The position numbers were made by a program, and so were the translations under genes. Below, piece by piece: positions 40,456-49,949 of a DNA stretch of 64,000 nt; the first letter of the stretch is position 1; each line of letters starts with the position of its first letter. The notes beneath the pieces are model-generated. The model saw only the letters and a program-made list of their open reading frames with translations, was not told the DNA's origin and ran no database searches. The stretch is from JADFQT01 sp965216025 (GTDB lineage: Bacteria > Chloroflexota > Dehalococcoidia > Lucifugimonadales > UBA3495): positions 806,001 through 870,000 of the forward strand of contig CBDCEX010000018.1 in the NCBI GenBank assembly GCA_965216025.1. Reading direction: 5' to 3'.

Positions 40456-41892
40456 CTAACCAATTGTAACCCTTTCCTCCACGAAGCGATATACCGTTCT
40501 TTCCCGGGGAGCCAAGGCCAAAGCCAGGGTCAACGGTCCCAATCTGCCGGCAAACATGGCGGCCATCAAAAGGATTTTTCCGGCCAAGCTCAGGTGGGGC
40601 ACAATGCCGACGGAGGTGCCGTTGGTGCTGAATGCGGAGATGGTTTCAAAGAGCAAATCCAGAAACGGTATGTTTGGCTCGGTCAGCGTCAAGATGGGCA
40701 TTACCACCACGATAAACACTACTCCCAGAACAGCTACCGTTAGTGCGCGGGAAACCTGGTCGCTGGCGATTTCCCGGCCGAAGGCTTCCGGTCGCGGCCG
40801 TCCCCTCGCTGAGGAGATAACCGCGGCAATTATGACGGCGAAGGTATTGACCTTGATCCCTCCAGCCACCGAACCAGCGCCGCCGCCTATGAACATTAGC
40901 GCCGGGTAGGTTAGCTTGGTAAAGTCCTTCGCCATTTGGAAATCCACGGTGGCAAATCCGGCCGTACGTCCGCTTACCGAGTGGAAAACGGCGGATACCA
41001 ACTTATCCCCAAGGCTGAGATCTCCGATGGTGTTGGAAAACTCCGCCAGGAAAAACACGCCGGCTCCCAGAATCCACAGGAAAAGGCTGGTTGCCAGGAC
41101 CAGCTTGGTGTTCAGGCTGAGGCGGGCGAAACGGCCATGGTGGTAAAGATCCACCAGCACGGTCCAGCCAATGCTGCCCAGAATTATCAATACCATCATG
41201 AAACCCAGCAAGAATCGCTCGGTGGCGATGCGTTCCAGGCCAGTACCGGACGCCGACTCTGGCAAGATGGAGAAGCCGGCGTTGTTGAAGGATGAGACCG
41301 ACAGAAACACGGAATGCCACACCGATTGGCTGAGGCTCATTCCGTCCATTCCGTAGATGCGCCACAGGATCGCCGCGGCTCCTATCAAGTAGACGAAAAC
41401 CACTACCAGAGTAATGTTACGGGCTATATGGCGCAGTCCCCCCATCTGCTCTACGCCGATGGCGTTTCGCATTACCAGGCTATCGGATATGGAAGAAGAT
41501 TGGCCGATCAGGACCAGCACAAAGGTGGCGACCGCCATGAAGCTTAGCCCGCCTACCAGCATCAAGAAGAAAATAACAGCCTGTCCGAAAGTGCTCCAGT
41601 AGGTCGAAGTGTTCACGACGGTCTGACCAGTGACAGTGGCGGCGGAGGTAGCTGTGAAAAAGGACAGTTCCAGAGGGGTGAACTGGTCCGCATTACTGGA
41701 TATGGGCAGGGCGAGGAGCAAGCCCCCGACTAGGATGAGGGCCACGAATCCGAAGAATAGGATGGAGGAGGTACTTAGGATCCGCTGGGGCCGGCGCTCT
41801 GCGACCGCTTCGCCCACCAGGGGGCGCAGTTCCGCCTGCCGGGGCTGGCGAATTACGCTGTCAACGGGGCGGCGAGGCGGCCTTGGCTCCAC
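40456..41892 (-). CDS. TrkH/KtrB-type K+ transporter
   Basis: 478 residues from GTG 41892. Four M1-P-M2-like units with pore loops: ATSAATVTGQTVVNTSTYWS, SVSSFNNAGFSILPES, SVSGRTAGFATVDFQM and TISAFSTNGTSVGIVPHL. The single Gly of each filter is visible (TGQ, NAG, TAG, TNG). The cytoplasmic N terminus of about 45 residues is Pro/Arg rich. Na+- or H+-linked potassium uptake with the TrkA proteins downstream is expected. Confidence 0.95.
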   Translation of the reverse strand: MEPRPPRRPVDSVIRQPRQAELRPLVGEAVAERRPQRILSTSSILFFGFVALILVGGLLLALPISSNADQFTPLELSFFTATSAATVTGQTVVNTSTYWSTFGQAVIFFLMLVGGLSFMAVATFVLVLIGQSSSISDSLVMRNAIGVEQMGGLRHIARNITLVVVFVYLIGAAAILWRIYGMDGMSLSQSVWHSVFLSVSSFNNAGFSILPESASGTGLERIATERFLLGFMMVLIILGSIGWTVLVDLYHHGRFARLSLNTKLVLATSLFLWILGAGVFFLAEFSNTIGDLSLGDKLVSAVFHSVSGRTAGFATVDFQMAKDFTKLTYPALMFIGGGAGSVAGGIKVNTFAVIIAAVISSARGRPRPEAFGREIASDQVSRALTVAVLGVVFIVVVMPILTLTEPNIPFLDLLFETISAFSTNGTSVGIVPHLSLAGKILLMAAMFAGRLGPLTLALALAPRERTVYRFVEERVTIG

Positions 41893-42206
41893 GGAGGTTA
41901 CCTATACCGGAGCCGGTGGTCGCTGCTTATTCAGGGTCAAATATTCCCTTCCCGGCGGTTTAGGGGGATTCTAGTAATTCGCGCCTGTGGTGTCAATTAA
42001 AATGGAGTGGGACACTCAGGCAATTTCTATGTGAAGAGTGCGTGTTTTGGGCCGTGTTTTGAGTAGTAGAGGCGCACGGCCGTGCGCCCCTACAGCATTG
42101 CTTGGCCCGTCCTCTTGGTGGTTTCGGAAGTACGATTCTCACAGTGGCATAATCGGGTTCTGTGCTAATATATGGCAAAGGTGCAGGGATTTCGAGGTGA
42201 CCTGAT
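41893..42206. other. Divergent gap between trkH and leuS
   Basis: 314 bases. It holds an 18-bp perfect palindrome GGCGCACGGCCGTGCGCC near 42071-42088 flanked by AG/CT, a MITE-like hairpin often seen in intergenic DNA. I looked for a T-box (AGGGTGGNACC) ahead of leuS and did not find one. Confidence 0.6.
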
Positions 42207-44684
42207 ATGCCAAGCGCGCCCCGGCAGGTGGAATTGCGTTACGACCCGGTGGTTATAGATCAGAAGTGGCAGGACCGGTGGGCCAGGGATGGACTACACC
42301 GGGTGCAGGATGACGATCCGCGCTCCAAGTGGTACGAGATGACCATGTATCCCTACCCATCCGGTGACCTGCATATCGGCCACTGGTATGCGATGGCGCC
42401 CGCCGACTGCCATGCCCGTTTCCGCCGTATGCAGGGGTACAACGTCCTCCATCCCATTGGTTTCGACGCCTTTGGGCTGCCCGCCGAAAACGCCGCTATC
42501 AGCCGGGGCATTCACCCCTACTCCTGGACCATGAGCAACATCGAGAATATGCGGAAGCAGCTGGCTTCCCTCGGGGCCATCTATGACTGGGACCGGGAGG
42601 TCATCTGCTGTCTGCCGGAATTTTATCGGTGGAACCAATGGTTCTTTCTCCAACTCTACCAGCATGGTTTGGCCTATAGAGCCAACGCGCCGGTGGTCTG
42701 GTGCCCCTCTTGTCAAACCGTGCTGGCCAACGAGCAGGTAGTCGGCGGCGCCTGCGAGCGCTGCGGCACACCGGTAATTCGCCGCGACCTGGAGCAATGG
42801 TTTCTCCGTATCACCGATTATGCCGACCAACTTCTGGACTTTGGCGGCTTATTGGATTGGCCGGAGAAAATCCTGACTATGCAGCGGAACTGGATTGGCC
42901 GCAGCGAAGGCGTGGAAATCGGTTTCGACATTTCCCATGCCAGCCTGCCCCAAAAGGAAATCCGTACCTTCACCACCCGCATCGACACTGTATTCGGCGT
43001 CACTTTCCTGGTATTGGCGCCGGAGCATCCCCTGGTGCCTTCGTTGACCACCGAGCAGCATCGGGCCGAGGTGGAGGCTTACGTGGCGCGGGCCCGGCAG
43101 ACTTCCGAGATTCAGCGGCTATCCACCGAGGAGGAGAAAACCGGCGTCTTTCTCGGCGGCTACGCGGTGAATCCCCTCAATAACGAGCGGGTTCCCGTAC
43201 TGATTGCGGACTATGTGCTGACCACTTACGGCACCGGCGCCGTCATGGGTGTACCGGCCCATGACTCCCGGGACTTCGCCTTCGCCAAAAAATATGGGCT
43301 GCCGGTACGCACCGTTATCGCCCCCATAACTTGGGATGGCAGTGAGCCGTCCCAAGCCTACCTGGACGATGGGTTCATGACCAACTCGGGCGCCTACGAG
43401 GGCATGACCAATCAGGAAGGGATGAAGGCGATAGCTGATGACCTCGAAAAAGAAGGATGGGGCCAGAGAACGGTGTCCTACCGCATACGCGACTGGCTAA
43501 TCTCTCGCCAGCGCTATTGGGGGACCCCCATTCCGATGATTTTTTGTGATCGGTGCGGCACGGTGCCGGTGCCGGAAGCGGAGCTACCGGTGCTGCTGCC
43601 TCCAGACGCCGAATTCAAGCCTACTGGAGAGTCGCCCCTGGCTTCCCACCCGGAATTCTCTCAAACCAATTGTCCCAATTGTGGAGGTGCCGCTCGCCGA
43701 GAGACCGATACCATGGACACCTTCTTCGATTCGTCCTGGTACATGCTCCGTTATACCAGTCCCCAGTATTCTCAGGGTGCCTTCGACCCCAAGTTGCTGG
43801 AGAAGTGGATGTCGGTGGATCAGTACACCGGAGGCGCCGAGCACGCGGTGATGCACCTGCTCTACTCGCGATTTTTCATCAAGGCCCTGCGGGACATGGG
43901 TCTGGTGAAGTTCGACGAGCCTTTCCTGCGCCTGTTCAACCAGGGGGTGATTCTGGGGGAAGACCACGAAAAGATGAGCAAAAGTCGGGGCAATGTGGTC
44001 AATCCGGATGAAGTAGTCGGCCAGCTGGGCGCGGATGCGGTCCGCTGCTTCCTCATGTTCATCGGTCCCTGGGACCAGGGAGGCCCTTGGAGCGATGTGG
44101 GCATCAACGGCGTGGCCCGCTGGCTGAACCGGGTCTGGACCATTGTCGAGCGGGACCCGGCCAATCTGGATTCAAAACCGGCGGGCGCTGATAATGCCCG
44201 GGAAACCCTGAGGTTGCTCCACCAAACTATCCGAAAGTGTCACGCCGACCTGGACCGCTTCAAGTTCAACACCACCATCGCCAGCTTGATGGAGTTCTCC
44301 AATCACCTGAGTAAGGTCTGGGCCGAGGGAAGCGTCGACGCCGCCACCTGGCGGGAGTGCATCGAGAAGATGTTGCTGATTCTGGCGCCCATCGCTCCCC
44401 ACATATCCGAGGAGATGTGGGAGTTGACCGGACACCAGTATAGTATCCACCAGCAGCGATTTCCGGAATGGGATGAGGAGCTGGCGGCGGAGGAAACCAT
44501 CACCCTGGTATTGCAGGTAAACGGCAAGGTGCGGGACCGGATTCAGGTGCCGGCGGACATTGACGAGGCGGAGGCCCAAGAGCTGGCGCTAGCTAGCCCC
44601 AAAGTCAGGGCGTTTACCCAGGACAAGACGGTCAATAAGGCCATCTACGTACCGGGCCGCCTGGTCAACGTCGTCGTAAGTTGA
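42207..44684 (+). CDS. leuS: Leucyl-tRNA synthetase
   Basis: 825 residues, normal bacterial length. PYPSGDLHIGHWYAMAPADC with HIGH at residues 56-59, zinc knuckle CPSCQTVLANEQVVGGACERCG, the CP1 editing domain (TYGTGAVMGVPAHDSRDFAF with the Thr-rich and Asp motifs), the KMSKS loop at about 589-593 (EKMSKSRGNVVNPD), and the anticodon and C-terminal domain (LVLQVNGKVRDRIQVP). All catalytic elements are in place. Confidence 0.98.
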   Translation: MPSAPRQVELRYDPVVIDQKWQDRWARDGLHRVQDDDPRSKWYEMTMYPYPSGDLHIGHWYAMAPADCHARFRRMQGYNVLHPIGFDAFGLPAENAAISRGIHPYSWTMSNIENMRKQLASLGAIYDWDREVICCLPEFYRWNQWFFLQLYQHGLAYRANAPVVWCPSCQTVLANEQVVGGACERCGTPVIRRDLEQWFLRITDYADQLLDFGGLLDWPEKILTMQRNWIGRSEGVEIGFDISHASLPQKEIRTFTTRIDTVFGVTFLVLAPEHPLVPSLTTEQHRAEVEAYVARARQTSEIQRLSTEEEKTGVFLGGYAVNPLNNERVPVLIADYVLTTYGTGAVMGVPAHDSRDFAFAKKYGLPVRTVIAPITWDGSEPSQAYLDDGFMTNSGAYEGMTNQEGMKAIADDLEKEGWGQRTVSYRIRDWLISRQRYWGTPIPMIFCDRCGTVPVPEAELPVLLPPDAEFKPTGESPLASHPEFSQTNCPNCGGAARRETDTMDTFFDSSWYMLRYTSPQYSQGAFDPKLLEKWMSVDQYTGGAEHAVMHLLYSRFFIKALRDMGLVKFDEPFLRLFNQGVILGEDHEKMSKSRGNVVNPDEVVGQLGADAVRCFLMFIGPWDQGGPWSDVGINGVARWLNRVWTIVERDPANLDSKPAGADNARETLRLLHQTIRKCHADLDRFKFNTTIASLMEFSNHLSKVWAEGSVDAATWRECIEKMLLILAPIAPHISEEMWELTGHQYSIHQQRFPEWDEELAAEETITLVLQVNGKVRDRIQVPADIDEAEAQELALASPKVRAFTQDKTVNKAIYVPGRLVNVVVS

Positions 44685-45016
44685 AGCTGCTTGGCTAAGC
44701 TGGGTATTGCCGCGTTGAACCCGGCTGGCTGGGCGGAAAAGTGATTATCTTAACCGGGATTCCCCAGATCAAACCACCTTTCCTGGATATAGCTCCCGCG
44801 GGGATACCGCCAAATATAATCCCGCATTCCAAGGGCGTCAAATGCGGTCTGATGCGGCCTGATTCACTCAAATTCCCCGCTTTCATTGGGCAACCACTGT
44901 ACTGCCAAGCGTAAAAGCCCCAAACCGCTTGTCTACGCCCAAGTCTCGCCCTTGGGAAGCTCTTTTGCCCTGTGCGACCCCGTAACCGTAACCAATCCCG
45001 ACGCTCCTAAAGTGGA
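44685..45016. other. Gap between leuS and IS1380
   Basis: 332 bases without a supported gene. It must contain the left end of the IS1380 element, but I could not pair it with a right end with confidence. Confidence 0.45.
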
Positions 45017-46348
45017 CTAGCCAGGAGCCAGCCTAAGCCGACCAATTCGTTCCAGTATCCCGCCTAGCATTTCCCGGCTCACCAGCACCTCAGCAAGCTG
45101 AAACACCAGCCTTCCGGCATGGCGCACCAACCGTCCTCCAGTCTTGATCATCCTGGTCTGCAGACTGGTCAACGACCAGTGCTTCATTGCCTCCGGTAAG
45201 GCTAGCCTTCTCATGAAGTTGCCCAGGTTGTAAGCCAGTACGAACAACTCCAGCCTGACCTGATTGGCCACGAACTTGTGGCAGGACAACCTGGTCCAGT
45301 TCAGGGCGTACTTGCCTTCTTTTATCCATTGCTCCGCGGTCCCTCGGCCATTGTAAAAGCGGACTATCCCGATGTTTGGATAGCTCAGATTGGTGACGAT
45401 GAAGCCCACTCTGGGAAACAGTTCTCCCTGGTGCCACTCCACCTTAGAGACCACTCTCCGAGCAACGTTCCAGCTCTGGGCCTGGTAGACGAAGTCATGA
45501 TAGGAGACGATAGGCTTCGGGGAAAGCCACTCCGTAGGCCGTATTAGCCGGGGCGCTATCTCCCGCTGCAGCACCTGGTTGGACCGCAGCCTGATGGCGT
45601 AGCCGATGTTTCTTGCTTCCAGATAATCGTATATCTCCGGCTTGGCGAAGGCGGCGTCAGCACGAAACAGCAGCCTGACCGCTGCTGTCAAATAACGCTC
45701 CACCACCGGATCAAGGACTTCTTGCCAATCATCGGCACTGTGGACGTTGCCTGACCGTAGCTTAGCTGCTTCACAATCCCCGAACTGGTTGAACAGAAAG
45801 AGAGGGTGATAGCAGACGCATTCAAAGTGGCCGTTATAGGCTGCTCCCTCCTGCTGGCCGTGCACTGGACTCTCGGAACTGTCCATATCCAGGATTACTC
45901 GCCGGTGTAGGGTATGGGCCATAGCTCGTTCCACCCACTGGGTATTTATTCGTGCCAGCCCCTTCAGGTTGTCCTCTTGGGTCAGGAACTCCGTCTCGAA
46001 CCGGCCCATCTCACTGGTGCTGGCTCCTTTCCGCTCCGAGCCTTGCCATCCCACGATCACTCGCATGGCTGGGTCTTGGGAAAGGCGCACTGCGTCATTG
46101 GTGTCGTCGTAGCCGGCCAAGCGGCTGTAGATCGACTGTCTTAGCAGCGGAACCAGGTGGTGAAGGATATTGCGTCCGGTACGGCTTTCCTGGAGGTAGT
46201 CCTCAGCGATTTCGGTAAGGCCCAAGGCATCATCAAACTCTCGAAAGGCAAGAAGACCAGCGTCGGAGGTGATGGTTGAGCCGTGAAATTCCAGGCGGAC
46301 TTTGGGGTTGAATTGGAGCCGGAGAGGGGCTTTTTCGCCGTCACCCAT
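45017..46348 (-). CDS. IS1380-family transposase
   Basis: 443 residues. LEFHGSTITSDAGLLAFREF opens as in IS1380 transposases; the DDE core shows VILDMDSSESPVHGQQEGAA, LLFRADAAFAKPEIYDYLEA and the Glu region RGTAEQWIKEGKYALNWTRL. The frame is intact and near the usual family length. Upstream lies GATGCCTACGGCATC. The flanking inverted repeats are not certain. Confidence 0.95.
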   Translation of the reverse strand: MGDGEKAPLRLQFNPKVRLEFHGSTITSDAGLLAFREFDDALGLTEIAEDYLQESRTGRNILHHLVPLLRQSIYSRLAGYDDTNDAVRLSQDPAMRVIVGWQGSERKGASTSEMGRFETEFLTQEDNLKGLARINTQWVERAMAHTLHRRVILDMDSSESPVHGQQEGAAYNGHFECVCYHPLFLFNQFGDCEAAKLRSGNVHSADDWQEVLDPVVERYLTAAVRLLFRADAAFAKPEIYDYLEARNIGYAIRLRSNQVLQREIAPRLIRPTEWLSPKPIVSYHDFVYQAQSWNVARRVVSKVEWHQGELFPRVGFIVTNLSYPNIGIVRFYNGRGTAEQWIKEGKYALNWTRLSCHKFVANQVRLELFVLAYNLGNFMRRLALPEAMKHWSLTSLQTRMIKTGGRLVRHAGRLVFQLAEVLVSREMLGGILERIGRLRLAPG

Positions 46349-46543
46349 CAGGTGCCTCCATGATGCCTACGGCATCTTACTGCAAAGTGACATATCATGG
46401 AGTTATTATAGCTGGGAACACGCAAACGCATAATTAGACAATGGTTGAAAGACCATCGACGAATTACTGAGAAAGAATTACTTTTTTAGCCATATGGGAA
46501 ATGGGGGCTTAAAAATGTCACCCCGAGCTGAAGGGCTCCTGTT

Positions 46544-46628
46544 CTGAAAATAGCCCCTTCTCCCTTGATGGGAGAAGGCTGGGATGAGGGTGATACCCCT
46601 CACCTCAATCCTCTCCCACAAGGGGAGA
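46544..46628. repeat. Decayed inverted repeat (CTCCCTTGATGGGAG type)
   Basis: Contains CCTTCTCCCTTGATGGGAGAAGG's two arms near 46556-46578 and CCTCTCCCACAAGGGGAGAGG near 46610-46630. These hairpins resemble MITE ends common between bacterial genes. Confidence 0.6.
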
Positions 46629-46853
46629 GGAAGCCATCTTTATCTGTAGGTGGCGCTCCGCCGGAGCATGAAAACTGGGAATTACATTGGTCGTTTTTAG
46701 ATAGTTGCCAATAATACAGTGAAAGTCGCGTTAAACAGTATCACCTTGATCCTCTCCCACAAGGGAAAAGGAAGCCATCTTTATCTGTAGGTGGCGCTCC
46801 GCCGGAGCATGAAAACTGGGAATGACATGGGTTGTTTTGAGATAGCTGCTAAT
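46601..46853. repeat. Direct repeat of about 110 bp, period 141
   Basis: Copy 1 at 46601-46712 and copy 2 at 46742-46853 share GATCCTCTCCCACAAGGG, GAAGCCATCTTTATCTGTAG and GGTGGCGCTCCGCCGGAGCA with a few changes. The second copy runs to the stop codon of the cobalamin-binding protein gene on the minus strand. GGCGCTCCGCCGGAGC also folds back. Confidence 0.85.
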
Positions 46854-47817
46854 AGGGAAGGAAGCAGCTGGCCACATCCTGCGGGCCGCCGTGCAAGGCC
46901 CTGGCCGGGTCGAGTTTCAGCACGGTGTCGGGCGGCACCAGCCCGGAGAACAGCTCCGGATGAGTGAGCTGGGCTAGAATCTCCAACCCCTGGACGACGC
47001 GCGGCCCGGGACAGCTGAAATAGACGTGGTCGATCAAGTAAACCTCGCCCGACCTTACCGCCGGAAGCTCCTGCCATCCCTCCTGGTTGGCCAACCAAGG
47101 GATCTCGCTCAGGTGTCGATTCAAATCGGAGGAGCAGAGGTCGATAAAAAGCTTCTCCGGCGCATAGTCCAGGATCTCCCGCCACTCCAGCCGGGCAGCC
47201 GGGCAGCCGGCCGGGTAAAGGCTCTGTCGTCCCCCGGCTATTTCCAGCAAATCGGGTATCCAGTGACCGCCAATGACCAGAGGATTAATTCCCTCTAAGG
47301 AGAATACCCGAGGCCGCTGGGCAACGTGAGCGAGGCTTTTTCGTATTGCCTCTACTCGGGATTGCAGCTCCGCAACCAGATTGGCGGCCGGCTCCGCGGC
47401 GCCGCAAGTCTGCCCCACTTGGTGGATGCTGTCGAATATAGCCTCTAGGGTTTTCGGCTGAAGGACCAGCACATCCGGCGGGACCGGAATACTCTTGAGG
47501 GCCTGGTTCACCGTGGGGGCGTCGATCTCGCAGAAATAGCACAGGTCCTGAGTCAGCACTACATCCGGCGGGTGTTGCTCCAGCCACCCCTGGTCCAGCT
47601 CATAAGGACTTTCGCCGGAGGCGAGGATTTGATGCATCATCTTCTCGACCTGGTCGCTGGACAGTGCCAAAACGTCGATCTTGCTGCGGGACACGATATG
47701 CTTATCCCGAGCCTCCGGGGGGTAGTCGCACAGATCGCTCACCCCGGTGACCTGGTCGCCCAGTCCGATGGCGAAGAGAATCTCCGTGCCGCTGGGGAGC
47801 AGCGAACAAATCTTCAT
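46849..47817 (-). CDS. BtuF-like cobalamin-binding protein, no signal peptide
   Basis: 322 residues. MKICSLLPSGTEILFAIGLG then DQVTGVSDLCDYPPEA, and later VFSLEGINPLVIGGHWIPDL, match periplasmic-binding proteins of the BtuF/FepB class with a helical backbone. No signal peptide, lipobox or membrane segment is present, so the product would stay in the cytoplasm unless the start lies elsewhere; stops block an N-terminal extension as far as I can tell. B12 binding is by family and by nearness to the corrin genes at 50.7-58 kb on the same strand. No BtuC or BtuD gene is next to it. Cys residues (DLCYFCEID, CSSD) are more frequent than usual. Confidence 0.8.
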   Translation of the reverse strand: MKICSLLPSGTEILFAIGLGDQVTGVSDLCDYPPEARDKHIVSRSKIDVLALSSDQVEKMMHQILASGESPYELDQGWLEQHPPDVVLTQDLCYFCEIDAPTVNQALKSIPVPPDVLVLQPKTLEAIFDSIHQVGQTCGAAEPAANLVAELQSRVEAIRKSLAHVAQRPRVFSLEGINPLVIGGHWIPDLLEIAGGRQSLYPAGCPAARLEWREILDYAPEKLFIDLCSSDLNRHLSEIPWLANQEGWQELPAVRSGEVYLIDHVYFSCPGPRVVQGLEILAQLTHPELFSGLVPPDTVLKLDPARALHGGPQDVASCFLPY

Positions 47818-47984
47818 ACGTACTTTCCTGGAAATGGCTGGAATCAGCTCTCAGCAATGGCCCAGCGTAATTGGACGTCCTTAAACTCCAACTGGCTAGT
47901 GGGGGTTTTGGGAACCCCGGTTCTCCTCCTCGGAAACGAGAGTTCTCAGCACTGGAGCTAGCCTAGACCCCTACTATAATGGCT

Positions 47985-48287
47985 CTAAAGAATGACTTGC
48001 CATATCTCGCGGTTGCCCACCACTGTGTTACTGTTCAAGCGGTCTACTAGTTCTGTGAACTCTCGTGTTGGTTCGGCGTACACCCCACGTTGGCCCGTAA
48101 AGTATTGATCGAGGCTCTCCACCTCAAGCTCCCAGACCACCGTATCCATTCGGTTCGCGTAATCTACATAGATTCGGCCGCTGGTGTTACCCTGGCTAGC
48201 AAACATGCTATTAACGACTTTCACACCTTCCACGCATTCGGGAGCCTTCCCCCGTGCACAATTCCAAACGTGTCTCACCATGTACAT
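47985..48287 (-). CDS. Small conserved protein, probably dimeric alpha-beta barrel
   Basis: 100 residues: MYMVRHVWNCARGKAPECVE then GVKVVNSMFASQGNTSGRIY. The order strand-helix-strand-strand-helix-strand and the pattern 'WELEVESLDQYF' look like NIPSNAP or dimeric alpha-beta barrel proteins. I cannot name a function. It stands alone with 168 bases to the BtuF-like gene. Confidence 0.7.
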   Translation of the reverse strand: MYMVRHVWNCARGKAPECVEGVKVVNSMFASQGNTSGRIYVDYANRMDTVVWELEVESLDQYFTGQRGVYAEPTREFTELVDRLNSNTVVGNREIWQVIL

Positions 48288-48490
48288 TTTCTGTCACCTG
48301 CCCCGTATGATAAGCCGTGACTATTATAGTCCACTACGATCCCATAGGTGTCCGATGATTCGCCCATCCAGCCTTGCGAGCAAGGCCCATTCTAACATCC
48401 GCTTCGCCCGTTGTTATATCATAAACAATCGTCCCGTAGGTCGTATGGTCAGACGTTGCCTCTAGGGGTAATCGCCCTTGGCCAAGCTTT

Positions 48491-48541
48491 CAGGGCGAAG
48501 GGGTAGGGTCTACTTCGTGATGAATTGGTCGACCATGAACG
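48491..48541. repeat. Decayed dispersed repeat, copy 3
   Basis: CAGGGCGAAGGGG ... CTTCGTGATGAATTGGTCGA then CCATGAACGAGCG is a diverged form of the repeat at 15887-15952. The remaining part of 48288-48595 shows no supported gene. Confidence 0.55.
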
Positions 48542-48595
48542 AGCGTTTCTTACACACCTTTTTACTGGGTTATAGAATCCGCGCATTTGGGTGGC

Positions 48596-49912
48596 ATGCA
48601 GGATAATTCAAACGGCCAATGGGGAAATCTGGCGCTGCTCCGTCTGGGGGCCTTCGGCTTTGGCATAACCGGCTTTTTCATGGCCATGGATGCGGTGATT
48701 CTACCGGTACTGGTGCTGGAGCTGGTCCGTGAGGGGGCTGAAAACGCCTTGCTGGGGCTAGTCCGTGAGGGAGCCAAAAACACCTTGCTGGGGCTGTTGG
48801 GATTCAGCGGCCTGCTGGTGGCGGCTTTGGTGCAGCCGGTAGTGGGGTGGTACAGCGATCGCACCAGGTCCCCTTTAGGACGACGAGTGCCCTACATGCT
48901 CTGGGGTTGCATTGCCGTCTCTTTGGGGTTGGTGGGGCTGGCGGCCGCGACCAACTACCTCTCCCTCTTCGTGATATGGGTCCTGATCCAGGCCAACGCC
49001 AGCATCGGCTTTGGTCCCTTCCAGGCATTGATCCGGGACCTGGTTCCGATCAATCGCATCGGAGTAGCCTCGTCGCTGAAGATTCTGGCCGACGCTTCGG
49101 GAGGCGTGGTACTGATCGCGTTGACCGGTACGCTAATGGGGCGATTCACCATCGAGGGAAATTCCTACTGGCTCTGGATTGCCCTGGGCGTGGTGGGCGC
49201 CTCGCTGATTTTTACTGCGGCCATTAGCTCATCGATCGTTGTGCCAAGAGAGAGGGCGGTCCAGGCGGCGGACCAAGATATTTGGCACCGGCTCAGGTTA
49301 ACCACCCGACTGCATCCTCAACTGGCCTGGTTTCTCCTTTCCAGGTACCTGATGATCGCGGCGACCTTCGTTTTCCCGACTTACGGGCTTTTCTTTCTGG
49401 ACGATGTGGTAAAGGTTTCCAACCCGGCCCAGACCCTGGGAATCACGATTGCGGCCACCGGCGGAGCGGTGATTTTGAGCGTTTATCCGGCGGGTTGGCT
49501 GTCGGATCGAATCGGCCATAAACCCGTAGTCCTGATGGGTGCTGTAGTCGCGGCTATCGGGCTGGTAGTCATGACCCAAGCCGTGGGACTGATGCAGGTC
49601 TTAATTATCGCCAGCTTTACCGGAGCGGCAGTGGGGGTCGTGCTTACCGCCAACTGGGCTTTGGCCAATGAGCTGGGCACCGCCGGCCGGGAGGGACAGC
49701 ACATAGGGTTGGTCAGCCTGGCGACCATCGGCGGAGCGGCAACGGCCAAGCTGATGGGACCTGGGGTGGACCTGCTCAACCTGGCTTCTCCCGGCGCCGG
49801 CTATACCGCGCTGTTGTTGGGTGCCGGGCTGCTCTTCCTGTTAGGGGCGTTGGTCTTGCTTCCGGTCAAGCCTCAACAGGCGGACACGGGGCAGCAAGGG
49901 GCGTCCGGTTAG
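48596..49912 (+). CDS. MFS transporter
   Basis: 438 residues from ATG 48596. Twelve membrane helices. The loop 2-3 motif appears as GWYSDRTRSPLGRRVPYML, with the RSPLGRR form seen in the GPH/SLC45 group of sugar carriers, and GWLSDRIGHKPVVLMGAV in loop 8-9. Near residue 40 a 36-bp tandem duplication gives LVREGAENALLG and LVREGAKNTLLG, lengthening the first periplasmic loop. Substrate not readable. It stands alone on the plus strand, convergent with the aldolase gene. Confidence 0.9.
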   Translation: MQDNSNGQWGNLALLRLGAFGFGITGFFMAMDAVILPVLVLELVREGAENALLGLVREGAKNTLLGLLGFSGLLVAALVQPVVGWYSDRTRSPLGRRVPYMLWGCIAVSLGLVGLAAATNYLSLFVIWVLIQANASIGFGPFQALIRDLVPINRIGVASSLKILADASGGVVLIALTGTLMGRFTIEGNSYWLWIALGVVGASLIFTAAISSSIVVPRERAVQAADQDIWHRLRLTTRLHPQLAWFLLSRYLMIAATFVFPTYGLFFLDDVVKVSNPAQTLGITIAATGGAVILSVYPAGWLSDRIGHKPVVLMGAVVAAIGLVVMTQAVGLMQVLIIASFTGAAVGVVLTANWALANELGTAGREGQHIGLVSLATIGGAATAKLMGPGVDLLNLASPGAGYTALLLGAGLLFLLGALVLLPVKPQQADTGQQGASG

Positions 49913-49949
49913 GCCGGGCCCCGGGATGTTCGCTACCCGATGTTCACTA

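Noticed and set aside
41893..42206. T-box or other leader riboswitch before leuS
   Set aside because: No AGGGTGGNACC box and no terminator stem; only a MITE-like palindrome was found.
46544..46853. CRISPR array suggested by repeated units
   Set aside because: Only two copies, 110 bp each, with no short spacers; a direct duplication fits better.
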